From contig CALFSV010000392.1 in NCBI GenBank assembly GCA_937916485.1, positions 1 through 14,544 of the forward strand: a stretch of 14,544 nt of DNA, given 5' to 3'. The position numbers were made by a program, and so were the translations under genes. Below the pieces are notes generated by a model. The model was given only the letters and a program-made list of their open reading frames with translations. It searched no databases and had not been told where the DNA came from. This document shows positions 1-7,557 of this stretch, one piece after another. Each line of letters starts with the position of its first letter. The stretch's first letter is position 1. Origin of the DNA: an uncultured Paracoccaceae bacterium (GTDB taxonomy: Bacteria; Pseudomonadota; Alphaproteobacteria; Rhodobacterales; Rhodobacteraceae).

Positions 1-275
1 ATAAGAGACCGGATAATAGTTACCGCTTCTTGTTGCGTGTCTTCATCAGAGAAAAGTTTAACTATTTGTTCAATTCGACGTTGCTATCGATGACCAATAT
101 TGGGATGATTATTGACTTTAACCGGCGGTGCAACTTGTTCCAATGAAGCGAGGATCTTTGCCTTTGAGATTTCTAGTTGAGCAAGTGTTTTACGAACTTT
201 ACCCATTGCGCCATAACCATTTGTAATAAAGTCTAGACATCGGTCAATAGACCGCCGATCCTTGATAAATTCATC
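1..275 (-). pseudogene. Serine site-specific recombinase, C-terminal fragment (degenerate, runs off left edge)
   Basis: Reading the minus strand from 275 to 1 gives 63 codons, an in-frame TAG at 84-86, and then more sense codons to the window edge. The translation has the pattern of the coiled-coil and C-terminal part of large serine recombinases: a charged helix (KVRKTLAQLEISKAKILASL), a proline-rich turn, the HPN motif (HPNIGHR), and after the stop QRRIEQIVKLFSDEDTQQEA and a TIIRSL end. In the family the residue at the stop is usually Tyr, so a single TAT/TAC to TAG change would explain it. An upstream in-frame stop lies next to codon 275 and no catalytic N-terminal domain is present, so the piece is truncated at its start. 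I infer a dead remnant of a mobile element. The family call rests on remembered sequence character, not a search. Confidence 0.5.
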
Positions 276-379
276 TCATTTAACTTCTGTTTGCTGGTTT
301 TTGTATTGGGTTCTCTGCTGGTGCAGTGGGTCATATTTGGCGACCAAACCCGCTATCATGACCGACAAATTCAGCCGCA
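276..379. other. Short non-coding stretch downstream of the permease gene
   Basis: This lies between the stop of the last importer gene and the recombinase remnant. It holds a small perfect inverted repeat at 336-348 (TTTGG, CGA, CCAAA) but no T-tract after it on either strand, so I do not call a terminator. A plus-strand hydrophobic reading frame crosses it, but it runs on into antisense of the permease gene and has no clear ribosome site. I see nothing else here. Confidence 0.4.
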
Positions 380-1201
380 TCAATTGCGCCTGTCCTTATG
401 TCCGGTCAATTGCAGCCCCAGCATCAGACCTGTCGATAACACTATCATCAAAGTGGAAATTGCCGCAATGGTTGGGTCGATATAGTCACGCAGCGCACTG
501 AACATCTGTTTTGTCAGAGTTGAATTGCCGCCACCGGACAGGAAGATTGATATGATAACCTCGTCAAACGAAGTCAAGAACGCCAGCAACGCCGCTGTGA
601 GAACGGAAAACTTCAATTGTGGAAGGGTGATCTCAAAAAAGGCCCGAAGCCGTGTAGATCCTAAGCTTTGCGCAACACGCTCCTGATTTAAATCATAGGT
701 TCGCAGTGCCGACGTGATGATAATCATTACAATAGGCACCGATAAAACCGTATGCGCCAGAACAAGTCCAAAAATTGAATTCGCAATCCCGGCCTTGCCA
801 AACACATAAAATGTTCCAATCGCAATAAGAATGACCGGCACAATCATCGGCGTCATTAATAGAAAAAACACCGCTTTGCCATAGCGGCTTCCCGACACAA
901 ATAGGCCGTAAGCCGCCATCGTGCCAAAGGGCGTTGCCACAAGCATGGTTAAAATCGCTACTTTTAACGATGTAATCGTGGCCTTTATCCAACGTGGCGT
1001 TTCCAGATATTCACCATACCAGCGCAACGACCACTTGCGCGGTGGAAACTCCAGATATTGCGAGTCAGAAAACGACATTGGAATGACGATCACCGTTGGC
1101 ACCACCAACAAAAACATGATGAGTCCGGCAAGGCAATATAGCCATAAACGGTCACCATGGGTGATCTGGGTCTCGCTTGCGGCTGATTTTAACCAGCTCA
1201 T
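380..1201 (-). CDS. ABC transporter permease, PotC-like (polyamine-type importer)
   Basis: Second inner-membrane permease of a spermidine/putrescine-type ABC importer, 273 residues, the usual PotC size. The protein is strongly hydrophobic, with about six membrane segments. The first is at residues 20-42, and the cytoplasmic EAA loop that contacts the ATPase is at about 174-195 (ERVAQSLGSTRLRAFFEITL). A FDE motif and a Gly-rich loop follow. I chose ATG 1201 because a GGGAGG site lies 7 nt upstream; a longer start at 1216 would add five residues and lacks such a site. It begins one nucleotide after the stop of the preceding permease, so the two are translated as a pair. It is the last gene of the minus-strand operon. 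The importer fold is clear; the solute cannot be read from a permease and could be a polyamine, betaine or related cation. Confidence 0.88.
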   Translation of the reverse strand: MSWLKSAASETQITHGDRLWLYCLAGLIMFLLVVPTVIVIPMSFSDSQYLEFPPRKWSLRWYGEYLETPRWIKATITSLKVAILTMLVATPFGTMAAYGLFVSGSRYGKAVFFLLMTPMIVPVILIAIGTFYVFGKAGIANSIFGLVLAHTVLSVPIVMIIITSALRTYDLNQERVAQSLGSTRLRAFFEITLPQLKFSVLTAALLAFLTSFDEVIISIFLSGGGNSTLTKQMFSALRDYIDPTIAAISTLMIVLSTGLMLGLQLTGHKDRRN

Positions 1202-1214
1202 ATCAGTGCCTCCC
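1202..1214 (-). promoter_or_regulatory. Ribosome binding site fixing the PotC-like start
   Basis: On the minus strand GGGAGG (plus positions 1209-1214) sits 7 nt before ATG 1201 and inside the last codons of the upstream permease gene. It favours the 273-residue form over the start at 1216, which would overlap this site. Confidence 0.6.
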
Positions 1215-2105
1215 AAACATCACCGAATCCAGCTTTAGGAATCGTGATGCCAGCAATAAAACGGCAAAGGTAGCGACCAGCAACACAACGCCAAGCGCGC
1301 TTGCCGCGCCCCAGTTAAACTGATCTTCAAGAATGGCGGTAATCTGCATTGACACCATGATCACCTTGCCGCCGCCAAGCACGGCTGGTGTCACATAAAA
1401 GCCAAGGCATAGGACAAACACAATCAGCGATCCTGCCACCACACCAGGCAAGGATAATGGCACAAATACCTGCCAGAATGTTTGCACCGGTGTTGCGCCT
1501 AAATTGGCCGCGGCTTGCAGGGTATTGCGATCGATGCGCTGCATGGCAGCATATAATGGCAACACCAGAAAGGGCAGCATGATATGCACCATGCCAATCA
1601 ACGTGCCGTTTAGATTATGGGCAAGTTTGACCGGCGTATCCCATATGCCGAGATCAATCGCAAAATTATTGATCAGCCCATTTCGCTGTAGCATCACCAG
1701 CCAGGCATAGGTTCGCACCAAAAGCGATGTCCAGAATGGCAACAGCACGGTCAGCATGAATAAGCCAACATATTTACGCGGCATCTGCGACAGGAAATAG
1801 GCCAGCGGATAACCAATCAGAATACACAAGAACGTGGTGAGGAAACTGACGTTAAATGTTGTCTTAAACACCCGCATATAGGATTTATATTCAATCATCT
1901 TCTGATAATTGACCAAAGATAATTGGCCAGACCCATCCAGAAATGACAGGGAAAACAGCCAGCCAACCGGAACGATAATCACCAGCGCAACCACAATAAT
2001 CGCGGGCATTGTCAACGCCAGCAAAATGGCTGATTCCTTGCGTTCTGCGGCGCGGAGCTGCTTTGCACCCAATGCGTTATCGCTGCGGCTGTTTTGGTCT
2101 GACAT
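1203..2105 (-). CDS. ABC transporter permease, PotB-like (polyamine-type importer)
   Basis: First inner-membrane permease of the importer, 300 residues. A polar N-terminus of about 25 residues precedes a long hydrophobic segment (about 26-55), followed by further membrane spans typical of binding-protein-dependent permeases. The EAA loop is at about 195-220 (LQAAANLGATPVQTFWQVFV then PLSLP), where the ATPase docks. Its ATG shares one base with the stop of the ATPase gene (TAATG arrangement), which indicates translational coupling. PotB and PotC family members pair to form the channel, and both are present with matching ATPase and binding protein, so the importer is complete. Substrate is unassigned. 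Confidence 0.88.
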   Translation of the reverse strand: MSDQNSRSDNALGAKQLRAAERKESAILLALTMPAIIVVALVIIVPVGWLFSLSFLDGSGQLSLVNYQKMIEYKSYMRVFKTTFNVSFLTTFLCILIGYPLAYFLSQMPRKYVGLFMLTVLLPFWTSLLVRTYAWLVMLQRNGLINNFAIDLGIWDTPVKLAHNLNGTLIGMVHIMLPFLVLPLYAAMQRIDRNTLQAAANLGATPVQTFWQVFVPLSLPGVVAGSLIVFVLCLGFYVTPAVLGGGKVIMVSMQITAILEDQFNWGAASALGVVLLVATFAVLLLASRFLKLDSVMFGRH

Positions 2106-3202
2106 TACGCCGCCTCATCCGGAATTGTGATGATATCGTTTTTATCAATTGATAAGGTGAGCTGTTGCCCCTCAACCAGTGAATCAACATCATCACCAGC
2201 GCGTGTATTCATGCGCGCCGTTAATGTTAGATTATCAGCCATTTTTAGCATGACCAACGCGTTTTCACCTTGATAGACAAGCTCGGTGATGATGCCGTCA
2301 AAATAAAGTTTGCCGGCAAGGGGTTTTGCTTTCGGCGGCACCAAAGACAACCGTTCTGGCCGGACAACCAGCGAATATGTTTTTGCCGATTGACTGGTTG
2401 GCGCTGCGGCAATTTTTGTTCCCCGATAAACAAGCCCGCCCTTTGCATCGCGTTCAAGGGGGATGAATGAGGATTCGCCAATAAAGCTGGCAACGAAACT
2501 ATTCGCAGGCGTGTTATAGATATCACGCGGCGTGCCAACCTGCGCGACTTCACCATCATTGATCACCGCAATGCGATCTGACATGGTGAGAGCTTCACGC
2601 TGGTCATGGGTTACATAGACGGTTGTTACGCCCAATTTGCGATGCAGCTGTTTCAGCTCTATTTGCATTTCCTCGCGCAGCTTTTTATCAAGCGCCGATA
2701 ATGGCTCATCCATCAGCAGGATTTTCGGGCCAAAAACAAAGGCGCGCGCCAAGGCAACGCGCTGTCTTTGCCCGCCTGATAATTGATCAATATGGCGTTC
2801 GGCAAAATCTGATAATTGCACCGTCTTCAAGGCTTCCGTTACCTTCTCGTATTTTTCCTGCGCGGCTATTTTGCGAAGCTTTAACGGAAAGGCGACATTT
2901 TCAAAAACCGACATATGCGGGAATAATGCATAGCTTTGAAACACCATCCCGACTTCGCGCTTATGTGGCGGCATCAATGTTACATCTGTGTCACCAAAGC
3001 AAATGCGTCCGGAATCTGGCCGGTTAAATCCGGCGATTGCCATCAGCAATGTTGTTTTTCCAGAGCCAGATGGCCCCAACAATGTTAGGAACTCACCAGC
3101 TTTAACATCGATGCTGACAGAGCTCAGCGCAAAAACATTGCCATATGACTTGGTCAATTCAGTCACTGAAATTGACAGTGAGGCAGGCCTATCGAAAACC
3201 AT
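2105..3202 (-). CDS. ABC transporter ATP-binding protein, PotA-like
   Basis: Cytoplasmic ATPase that energises the importer, 365 residues, the usual PotA length. The motifs are all intact: Walker A GPSGSGKTT at 43-51, Q-loop Gln at 89 (VFQSYALFPHMSVFENVAF), signature LSGGQ at 141-145, Walker B ILLMDE at 161-166, D-loop SALD just after, and switch His at 199 (VYVTHDQ). The last third, from about residue 240, has the character of the TOBE regulatory domain of the PotA/CysA/UgpC group (VVRPERLSLV and following). The start at 3202 has only a modest AGGTG about 10 nt upstream, preceded by the long intergenic hairpin, so its translation may be weaker than that of the binding protein. It is coupled to the downstream permease. 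Confidence 0.93.
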   Translation of the reverse strand: MVFDRPASLSISVTELTKSYGNVFALSSVSIDVKAGEFLTLLGPSGSGKTTLLMAIAGFNRPDSGRICFGDTDVTLMPPHKREVGMVFQSYALFPHMSVFENVAFPLKLRKIAAQEKYEKVTEALKTVQLSDFAERHIDQLSGGQRQRVALARAFVFGPKILLMDEPLSALDKKLREEMQIELKQLHRKLGVTTVYVTHDQREALTMSDRIAVINDGEVAQVGTPRDIYNTPANSFVASFIGESSFIPLERDAKGGLVYRGTKIAAAPTSQSAKTYSLVVRPERLSLVPPKAKPLAGKLYFDGIITELVYQGENALVMLKMADNLTLTARMNTRAGDDVDSLVEGQQLTLSIDKNDIITIPDEAA

Positions 3203-3240
3203 GTTGGGACAACACCTATCTGATTTTAAATTTTGCTGAA

Positions 3241-3270
3241 ATGATACGAAGGCAGGTGCCTTCGTATCAT
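3241..3270 (-). terminator. Intercistronic hairpin between binding-protein and ATPase genes (attenuator or mRNA stabiliser)
   Basis: A perfect 14-bp inverted repeat (left arm ATGATACGAAGGCA, two central bases, right arm its exact complement) lies 13 nt after the stop of the binding-protein gene and 38 nt before the ATPase start. On the transcribed strand it is followed by TTCAGCAAAATTTAAAATC, without a U-tract, so it is not a classical intrinsic terminator. Similar hairpins after binding-protein genes in ABC operons, such as malE-malF, protect upstream mRNA so that more binding protein than membrane subunits is made. I infer that role here. Confidence 0.55.
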
Positions 3271-3283
3271 CAATTGATGGCGG

Positions 3284-4372
3284 CTATTCGCTTAACAGCT
3301 CCATATACATTTCGAGCGCTTTCTCACGGTAATTTGCATACCAATCAAGATCGACAGCCAGCATTTTTGACACATTTTTCGGATGTGATGGCAACGCCTC
3401 GAGAAGAGCCTTTGAGGCTGTTGTGACCTCATAAGCCTTTTTGTTGGTCGGGCCATAGGTAATGTGGAATGGCAGGTTAGCCTGATATTGCGCCTTGGAT
3501 ATTTCGCCAAGGAACTTCATCGCCATATCTTTATTTGGCGCGCCTTTTGGAATGCCGAAACCATCATAGTCACGAAGCGCCTGATTAAAGGTATAGCCGA
3601 CTGTTGCACCATCTTTGCGGGCATTGTCAAAGCGGCCGTTCCAGCCGGTGATCATGTCGACTTCGCCATCTTTCATCAATTGCGCCTGCATTGCGCCCGA
3701 TTTCCAATAGACAGAAATATGCGGCTTTAGCTCGCGAATTTTTGCAATGGCCTTTTCGATGCCACCGTCGCTTGCCAGAAATTCATATACTTTTTCTGGC
3801 GGCACACCCATTGCCATTACCGCAGGTTCCAAAACCCCATCAACATTATTCAGGCGAATGGCGCGGGTGCCCGGAAATTTCTTTACATCCCAAAAATCAG
3901 CCCAGGAATTTGGCGCACCAGCGGTTCCCGGCTCACCATATTTTGCCGTGTTCCACGCAAAGACCGTGGCAAACACGTCAGAGCCAATACAATAATCGGT
4001 ATAGGTGTTTGGTAGGAAATTGGATACATCGACAACATTGAAATCAATTTTTTCCAGTGCGCCTTTCGCCGCCGCTGCCGCACATCCACCAGACCCGCTG
4101 ACAACAAGATCCCATGTGACTGCGCCAGACTCGACTTGCAGCATAACCTTCGACATGCTGGCACCGGACTCGCGGTTAATTTCAATGCCTGAATTTTTCG
4201 AAGCATCGGTAAAAAGCGCTGCATCTTGCGCCTTGCCATATGACCCGCCCCAAGAGACGACCGTCACCGGATCGGCATGTGCGGACGTCACCGCGAACAA
4301 CGACAAGGCTGCCGCACTGACGGCCCCCAAAATATTATGCGCCTTTGCTTGTCTTAAAAAATTGAAAACCAT
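3284..4372 (-). CDS. ABC transporter periplasmic solute-binding protein, PotD-like
   Basis: Periplasmic receptor of the importer, 362 residues. A Sec signal peptide covers residues 1-33: basic start (FLRQAKAH), hydrophobic core (ILGAVSAAALSLFAVTS), and an AHA cleavage site before DPV. The mature protein starts VTVVSWGGSYG, the N-terminal strand pattern of the PotD/family-1-and-8 extracellular binding proteins, and continues with typical lobes (SWADFWDVKKFPGTRAIR; DMITGWNGRFDNA). I chose ATG 4372 because an AAGGAGG site lies 5 nt upstream; a start 15 codons earlier at 4417 would put a charged stretch before the signal peptide. It follows the FAD oxidoreductase gene after 123 nt. The family covers polyamines and other small cations, and I cannot assign the ligand from visible residues. 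Confidence 0.88.
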   Translation of the reverse strand: MVFNFLRQAKAHNILGAVSAAALSLFAVTSAHADPVTVVSWGGSYGKAQDAALFTDASKNSGIEINRESGASMSKVMLQVESGAVTWDLVVSGSGGCAAAAAKGALEKIDFNVVDVSNFLPNTYTDYCIGSDVFATVFAWNTAKYGEPGTAGAPNSWADFWDVKKFPGTRAIRLNNVDGVLEPAVMAMGVPPEKVYEFLASDGGIEKAIAKIRELKPHISVYWKSGAMQAQLMKDGEVDMITGWNGRFDNARKDGATVGYTFNQALRDYDGFGIPKGAPNKDMAMKFLGEISKAQYQANLPFHITYGPTNKKAYEVTTASKALLEALPSHPKNVSKMLAVDLDWYANYREKALEMYMELLSE

Positions 4373-4384
4373 TTTTTCCTCCTT
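4373..4384 (-). promoter_or_regulatory. Strong ribosome binding site fixing the binding-protein start
   Basis: On the minus strand AAGGAGG (plus positions 4378-4384) followed by five A bases precedes ATG 4372. It is the best ribosome site in the minus-strand block, fitting high expression of a periplasmic receptor, and it rules against the longer start at 4417. Confidence 0.7.
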
Positions 4385-4460
4385 TTCGATTTTCTCTTTG
4401 CCAAAAGTTTTGCTCACACCAAGAATATTGCCTCATAATGCAACTTAGATTTCACCCTCA

Positions 4461-4476
4461 AAAAGCCCGGCCTTTT
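4461..4476 (-). terminator. Weak terminator-like hairpin after the FAD oxidoreductase gene
   Basis: The sequence AAAAGCCCGGCCTTTT, starting 20 nt past the oxidoreductase stop on the minus strand, can form a five-pair stem with a G+C-rich loop and ends in T bases. It is short and nearly symmetrical, so it could act weakly in either direction. If it works, it would partly separate the oxidoreductase from the importer genes; readthrough is likely. Confidence 0.3.
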
Positions 4477-4495
4477 AACGAATCTCTTTGATGGT

Positions 4496-5866
4496 CTATG
4501 AGGCATTTTCAGCAAACCTCTCAGCCCCTTTATTTGCTGAATATTTGAACGCACGTTTCATTTGCCATCCATCGCACCAACGGTACCAGCCCACCATTGC
4601 GGGCAAGAACCACGGTTTGCCTGTGTAGAAAGGCCGCGTTGGAAACGCGATGTTATCTAAAGCCGTCTTGCCCTGCGGCAGTGCCAGCGTTTGTTGGCCA
4701 AGGCGCATGCCAAGATAACTCGCCATACCAACGCCAGAGCCACAATATCCCATGGCAAAATGCACCCCCTCATTTACCCCGATATGCATTAACTCATCAA
4801 AGCTATATGCCACCGTTCCGCACCATGAATGCGACACGCCATAGGGTTGTAATTCAGGAAAAATCCGGCACATATCCTGTTTTAATTTCGGCCCGCTAAT
4901 GGCCGGATTGGTCTCGTTTGCCGATACCCGCCCCCCAAATAAGACCCGACTTCGGTCGGGTGATGGCCGGAAATAATAAACAATCTTACAGCTATCACTG
5001 ATCGCTCTATTCGTCGGAAACAGCTTATCCATCAGCGGTTTCGGCAACGGGTCGGTCGCGATGATATAGCTGCCAATCGGGATAACACGGCGGCGCACCC
5101 ACGGCATTAGGTCGCCGCTATAGCCATTCGTTGCAAGCACCAGTTTGCCAGTTTTGATCTGGCCCTTTGGCGTGGTGACAATATAGCCGGTTCCCGACTT
5201 TGTGATATTCACCGCCGGACAATGGCCGGTAACACGCACCCCCGCATCCAAAGCCGTTTGCAGAATACCGGCATAATATTTTGCCGGATGAAGCGACGCA
5301 TGACGTTCAAAGACAAGGCCGCCGTAATAGATATCTGAGCCAAGTTCTTTATGCTGCTCATGGCGAGGGATTACGGTTATGGGTATATTTTCTTCATCAC
5401 CCAACCGTGCCGCCTCGCGCACCAGCGTCTCAAAATGCTGAGGGGTATGGGCGGCGTGGAACCGGCCATTACGCATGAAATCACAGGCGATGCCATTATC
5501 CTTGATAAAGGTCTCAATCCAGTCAAGTGACGCATCACCCTCGGCGCGGATCGCGCGGGCACGGTCTGGGCCAAAACGTTTGGTCAATTCAGCAAGCGTT
5601 GGCTTTACACTGCTGCTGATCTGGCCGCCATTGCGCGTACTGCATCCCCAGCCCGGCGTTTGCGCCTCAAGGACTTGTGTGGTTTTGCCAGCCCTTGCCG
5701 TGACAATGGCAGCATGCATGCCGGTATAGCCCGACCCAACAATGACAACATCAGCATCAGTCATAATATCAGAACTGGTTGCTGGTAAGGGCGCACTATC
5801 TTCAGCCCAATAGGCGCCATGATCGGCAATCGGATCAGTCTGCTTTGACGATAAGTCTGAGCGCAT
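4496..5866 (-). CDS. FAD-dependent oxidoreductase of the DAO family, PuuB-like
   Basis: Predicted cytoplasmic flavin amine oxidase, 456 residues. The dinucleotide-binding start is at about 38-60 (ADVVIVGSGYTGMHAA, a GxGxxG motif) with a downstream acidic ribose-binding residue (VLEA). Next comes GWGCSTRNGGQ at 72-82, close to the GWGASGRNGGQ-type motif of PuuB-like oxidases. The C-terminal FAD region includes GYCGSGVGMASYLGMRLGQQ. PuuB oxidises gamma-glutamylputrescine; relatives oxidise other secondary or acylated amines and glycine derivatives. The gene is first in the minus-strand block, divergent from the LysR gene and upstream of the importer. A GGGG-rich site lies 7 nt before ATG 5866. 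The presence of a PuuA-like ligase across the control region supports a gamma-glutamyl amine substrate, but this is inference. Confidence 0.85.
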   Translation of the reverse strand: MRSDLSSKQTDPIADHGAYWAEDSAPLPATSSDIMTDADVVIVGSGYTGMHAAIVTARAGKTTQVLEAQTPGWGCSTRNGGQISSSVKPTLAELTKRFGPDRARAIRAEGDASLDWIETFIKDNGIACDFMRNGRFHAAHTPQHFETLVREAARLGDEENIPITVIPRHEQHKELGSDIYYGGLVFERHASLHPAKYYAGILQTALDAGVRVTGHCPAVNITKSGTGYIVTTPKGQIKTGKLVLATNGYSGDLMPWVRRRVIPIGSYIIATDPLPKPLMDKLFPTNRAISDSCKIVYYFRPSPDRSRVLFGGRVSANETNPAISGPKLKQDMCRIFPELQPYGVSHSWCGTVAYSFDELMHIGVNEGVHFAMGYCGSGVGMASYLGMRLGQQTLALPQGKTALDNIAFPTRPFYTGKPWFLPAMVGWYRWCDGWQMKRAFKYSANKGAERFAENAS

Positions 5867-6053
5867 TCACATACCCCACGAATATCACGATCGCATCAGT
5901 TAGGCTTGGACGCTATGACAGTAAAATTAACTACCTTGACTCAAAGCTAAAAAACAAATGAAATAAATACAACATAATTTGTATTATATAATTATTCGAT
6001 TTGCTTATAGTAAATCTTTGCAAATTTATAGTTCTTGTAAGGGCATATTGATT
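5867..6053. promoter_or_regulatory. Divergent control region between oxidoreductase and LysR genes
   Basis: This 187-nt, A+T-rich region separates the two divergent blocks. It holds an inverted repeat AATACAA (5966-5972) and TTGTATT (5979-5985) with a 6-nt spacer, the dyad form favoured by LysR-type regulators although the spacing is not the classical one. TATAAT at 5987-5992 is a good -10 candidate for the LysR-lyase operon, without a convincing -35. TTATAGT occurs twice as a direct repeat (6005-6011 and 6026-6032), 21 nt apart, about two helical turns. TTGACTCAA at 5936-5944 is a near-perfect palindrome. LysR regulators commonly control a divergent neighbour and themselves from such a region, so I infer joint control of both blocks. 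Confidence 0.45.
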
Positions 6054-6947
6054 ATGCAGGTTAAGCAGCGTCACCTTGAAGTGTTTGAGGCCATTCTGGC
6101 AGCAGGGTCGATTTCCCGCGCCGCCTCTCAACTGAATATCAGCCAACCCGCCGTCAGTATTGCGCTGGCTAATCTTGAGGAATTATGTAGGTTCAAACTT
6201 TTCAAACGTGATCGCGGTTTTTTTGCCCCAACGCGCGAAGCTTTGCTTTTACAAGATGAAATAGCGCAGGGACTACTGGCATTGACGCGGGTATCGCAAA
6301 GGGTATCTGAAATTCACGCCGGAACAACCGGCAGCATCCGCATTGCCACCAATGGCGCCATGGCAGTGCATTTTTTACCGCCATTGATAGCCGCCTATCA
6401 TCGCGAGCATAGTGATGTCAGCATTGATATCATTGTCCGCAGTTCGCGTCAGGTCGCCGATTGGGTGAGTAGACGCCAAATTGATATTGGCCTTATTGAC
6501 ACGCCGGTGCCCGTCGCCGGATTGAACGCCGAATTATATAATCTGGAATGTGTCTGCGTGATGCATGAGAATGATCCCCTCGCTAAAAAACAGGTGATAA
6601 CACCGGCTGATTTGGCCAGGCGGTCGGTTGTGTCAATCACTGGTCAGCACATGGTTGACCGCCAATTGGACATGCTGTTGTCCGAGGCCAATGTGACTGT
6701 CGAGCGGCATTTATCAAGTTATTTTTTTGCCATTGCCCGCAACATAATCGCCGCGGGAACAGCGCTTGCGATTATCGATCCAACCAATGGTATGGCCACG
6801 GTAAATGACGGCGTTATCTGGCGCAAATTTGCCCCACGCATCACCCATGAATTAGCCATTATCACGCCAGATGGCCAACCTATGGGACAGACGGCGGCTG
6901 GTCTTTATCAACTGATCACCACCTCGTTGCAAAAACTGATCGTTTGA
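6054..6947 (+). CDS. LysR-family transcriptional regulator
   Basis: DNA-binding regulator, 297 residues, the usual family length. The winged helix-turn-helix covers residues 1-60 (RHLEVFEAILAAGSISRAAS, then QLNISQPAVSIALANLEE, then the wing with LFKRDRG and PT). The inducer-binding domain runs from about 90 to 290, starting GSIRIATNGAMAVHFLPPLI. I chose ATG 6054 because it gives the standard N-terminus and has a GTAAGGG site about 10 nt upstream; the frame stays open to 5979, but that extension is A+T-rich and not family-like. The gene is divergent from the PuuB-like gene and lies 18 nt before the lyase gene. LysR genes next to DMSP-catabolism genes are known to respond to DMSP or acrylate. 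The inducer here is unknown. Confidence 0.92.
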   Translation: MQVKQRHLEVFEAILAAGSISRAASQLNISQPAVSIALANLEELCRFKLFKRDRGFFAPTREALLLQDEIAQGLLALTRVSQRVSEIHAGTTGSIRIATNGAMAVHFLPPLIAAYHREHSDVSIDIIVRSSRQVADWVSRRQIDIGLIDTPVPVAGLNAELYNLECVCVMHENDPLAKKQVITPADLARRSVVSITGQHMVDRQLDMLLSEANVTVERHLSSYFFAIARNIIAAGTALAIIDPTNGMATVNDGVIWRKFAPRITHELAIITPDGQPMGQTAAGLYQLITTSLQKLIV

Positions 6948-6952
6948 CTTGA

Positions 6953-6965
6953 AAGGATGATCAAA
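6953..6965 (+). promoter_or_regulatory. Ribosome binding site deciding the lyase start
   Basis: AAGGA at 6953-6957 lies 8 nt before ATG 6966. The earlier in-frame ATG at 6957 overlaps this site and has no other one, so the shorter lyase is favoured. Confidence 0.55.
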
Positions 6966-7556
6966 ATGACTAGCGCCGTCGCCACGCTACTTGCATCAAT
7001 GGCCGAAAAATTACAAAGGTCAGATCTTGCAATCTGTCAAACCCTGTCAAATGCGCTGGACGCTGGCGGGCGCAATAACCTGCATATCCCGCCCCTGTCA
7101 CCCCAACATGCAAAAAAAAGCCTTGATTACATTGCGCGGGCTTGCCCAGATAGCAGCAGTTGCAATATCCTTATGATACAGCAATGTGCCAGCTATCTGA
7201 GTTGGCGCCAACCTGGCTTTGGACATGTTCCACAAGCGGTTGCCAAACATCTGGCGGTTTGTGAAATTATCGGGCCAACAGGCCAGATCACCCATGACAG
7301 TATACGCGCAGGGTTATTCTTTCAGGATGCTGATATTCTATATCCCCGTCATAGCCATGCTGCCGAGGAGATTTATCTGCCGCTATCGGGTTTTGCGGCG
7401 TGGCAAGCCAGTGATGATGATTGGCGGCTACAGGCACCGGGTGATATAATCCACCATTTGCCATTTCAGCCACATGCCATCAACACCAAGCAATTACCGC
7501 TGCTGGCGTTTTGGGGGTGGGCTGGTGATATCGGCGCAGACAGCTATCGGATTTAA
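6966..7556 (+). CDS. dddQ: DMSP lyase-like cupin, DddQ family (dimethylpropiothetin dethiomethylase)
   Basis: Predicted metal-dependent lyase splitting dimethylsulfoniopropionate into acrylate and dimethyl sulfide. It has 196 residues, close to characterised DddQ proteins of about 200. An all-helical N-terminal part (1-95) precedes a C-terminal cupin barrel. Cupin motif 1 is YPRHSHAAEEIYLPLSG, giving His129, His131, Glu135 and Tyr137; motif 2 is APGDIIHHLPFQPHA, giving His170. As I recall the DddQ structure, the metal ligands are His125, Glu129 and His163, with Tyr131 catalytic. His131, Glu135, Tyr137 and His170 match these with the same spacing, apart from one extra residue before the last His. 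The start at 6966 is set by AAGGA 8 nt upstream; 6957 would add three residues. It follows the LysR gene by 18 nt. The family is convincing; activity on DMSP itself is unproven because the wider DddQ-like superfamily includes members that may use other substrates. Confidence 0.8.
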   Translation: MTSAVATLLASMAEKLQRSDLAICQTLSNALDAGGRNNLHIPPLSPQHAKKSLDYIARACPDSSSCNILMIQQCASYLSWRQPGFGHVPQAVAKHLAVCEIIGPTGQITHDSIRAGLFFQDADILYPRHSHAAEEIYLPLSGFAAWQASDDDWRLQAPGDIIHHLPFQPHAINTKQLPLLAFWGWAGDIGADSYRI

Positions 7557-7557
7557 C

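Noticed and set aside
262..501. Plus-strand hydrophobic frame over the end of the importer operon
   Set aside because: Most of it is antisense to the PotC-like gene, and the start has no ribosome site.
4373..4417. Longer start for the binding protein adding 15 charged residues
   Set aside because: The strong AAGGAGG site and the normal signal peptide both place the start at 4372.
5979..6053. N-terminal extension of the LysR protein
   Set aside because: It is A+T-rich control-region sequence with a -10-like box at its start. The family N-terminus begins at 6054.
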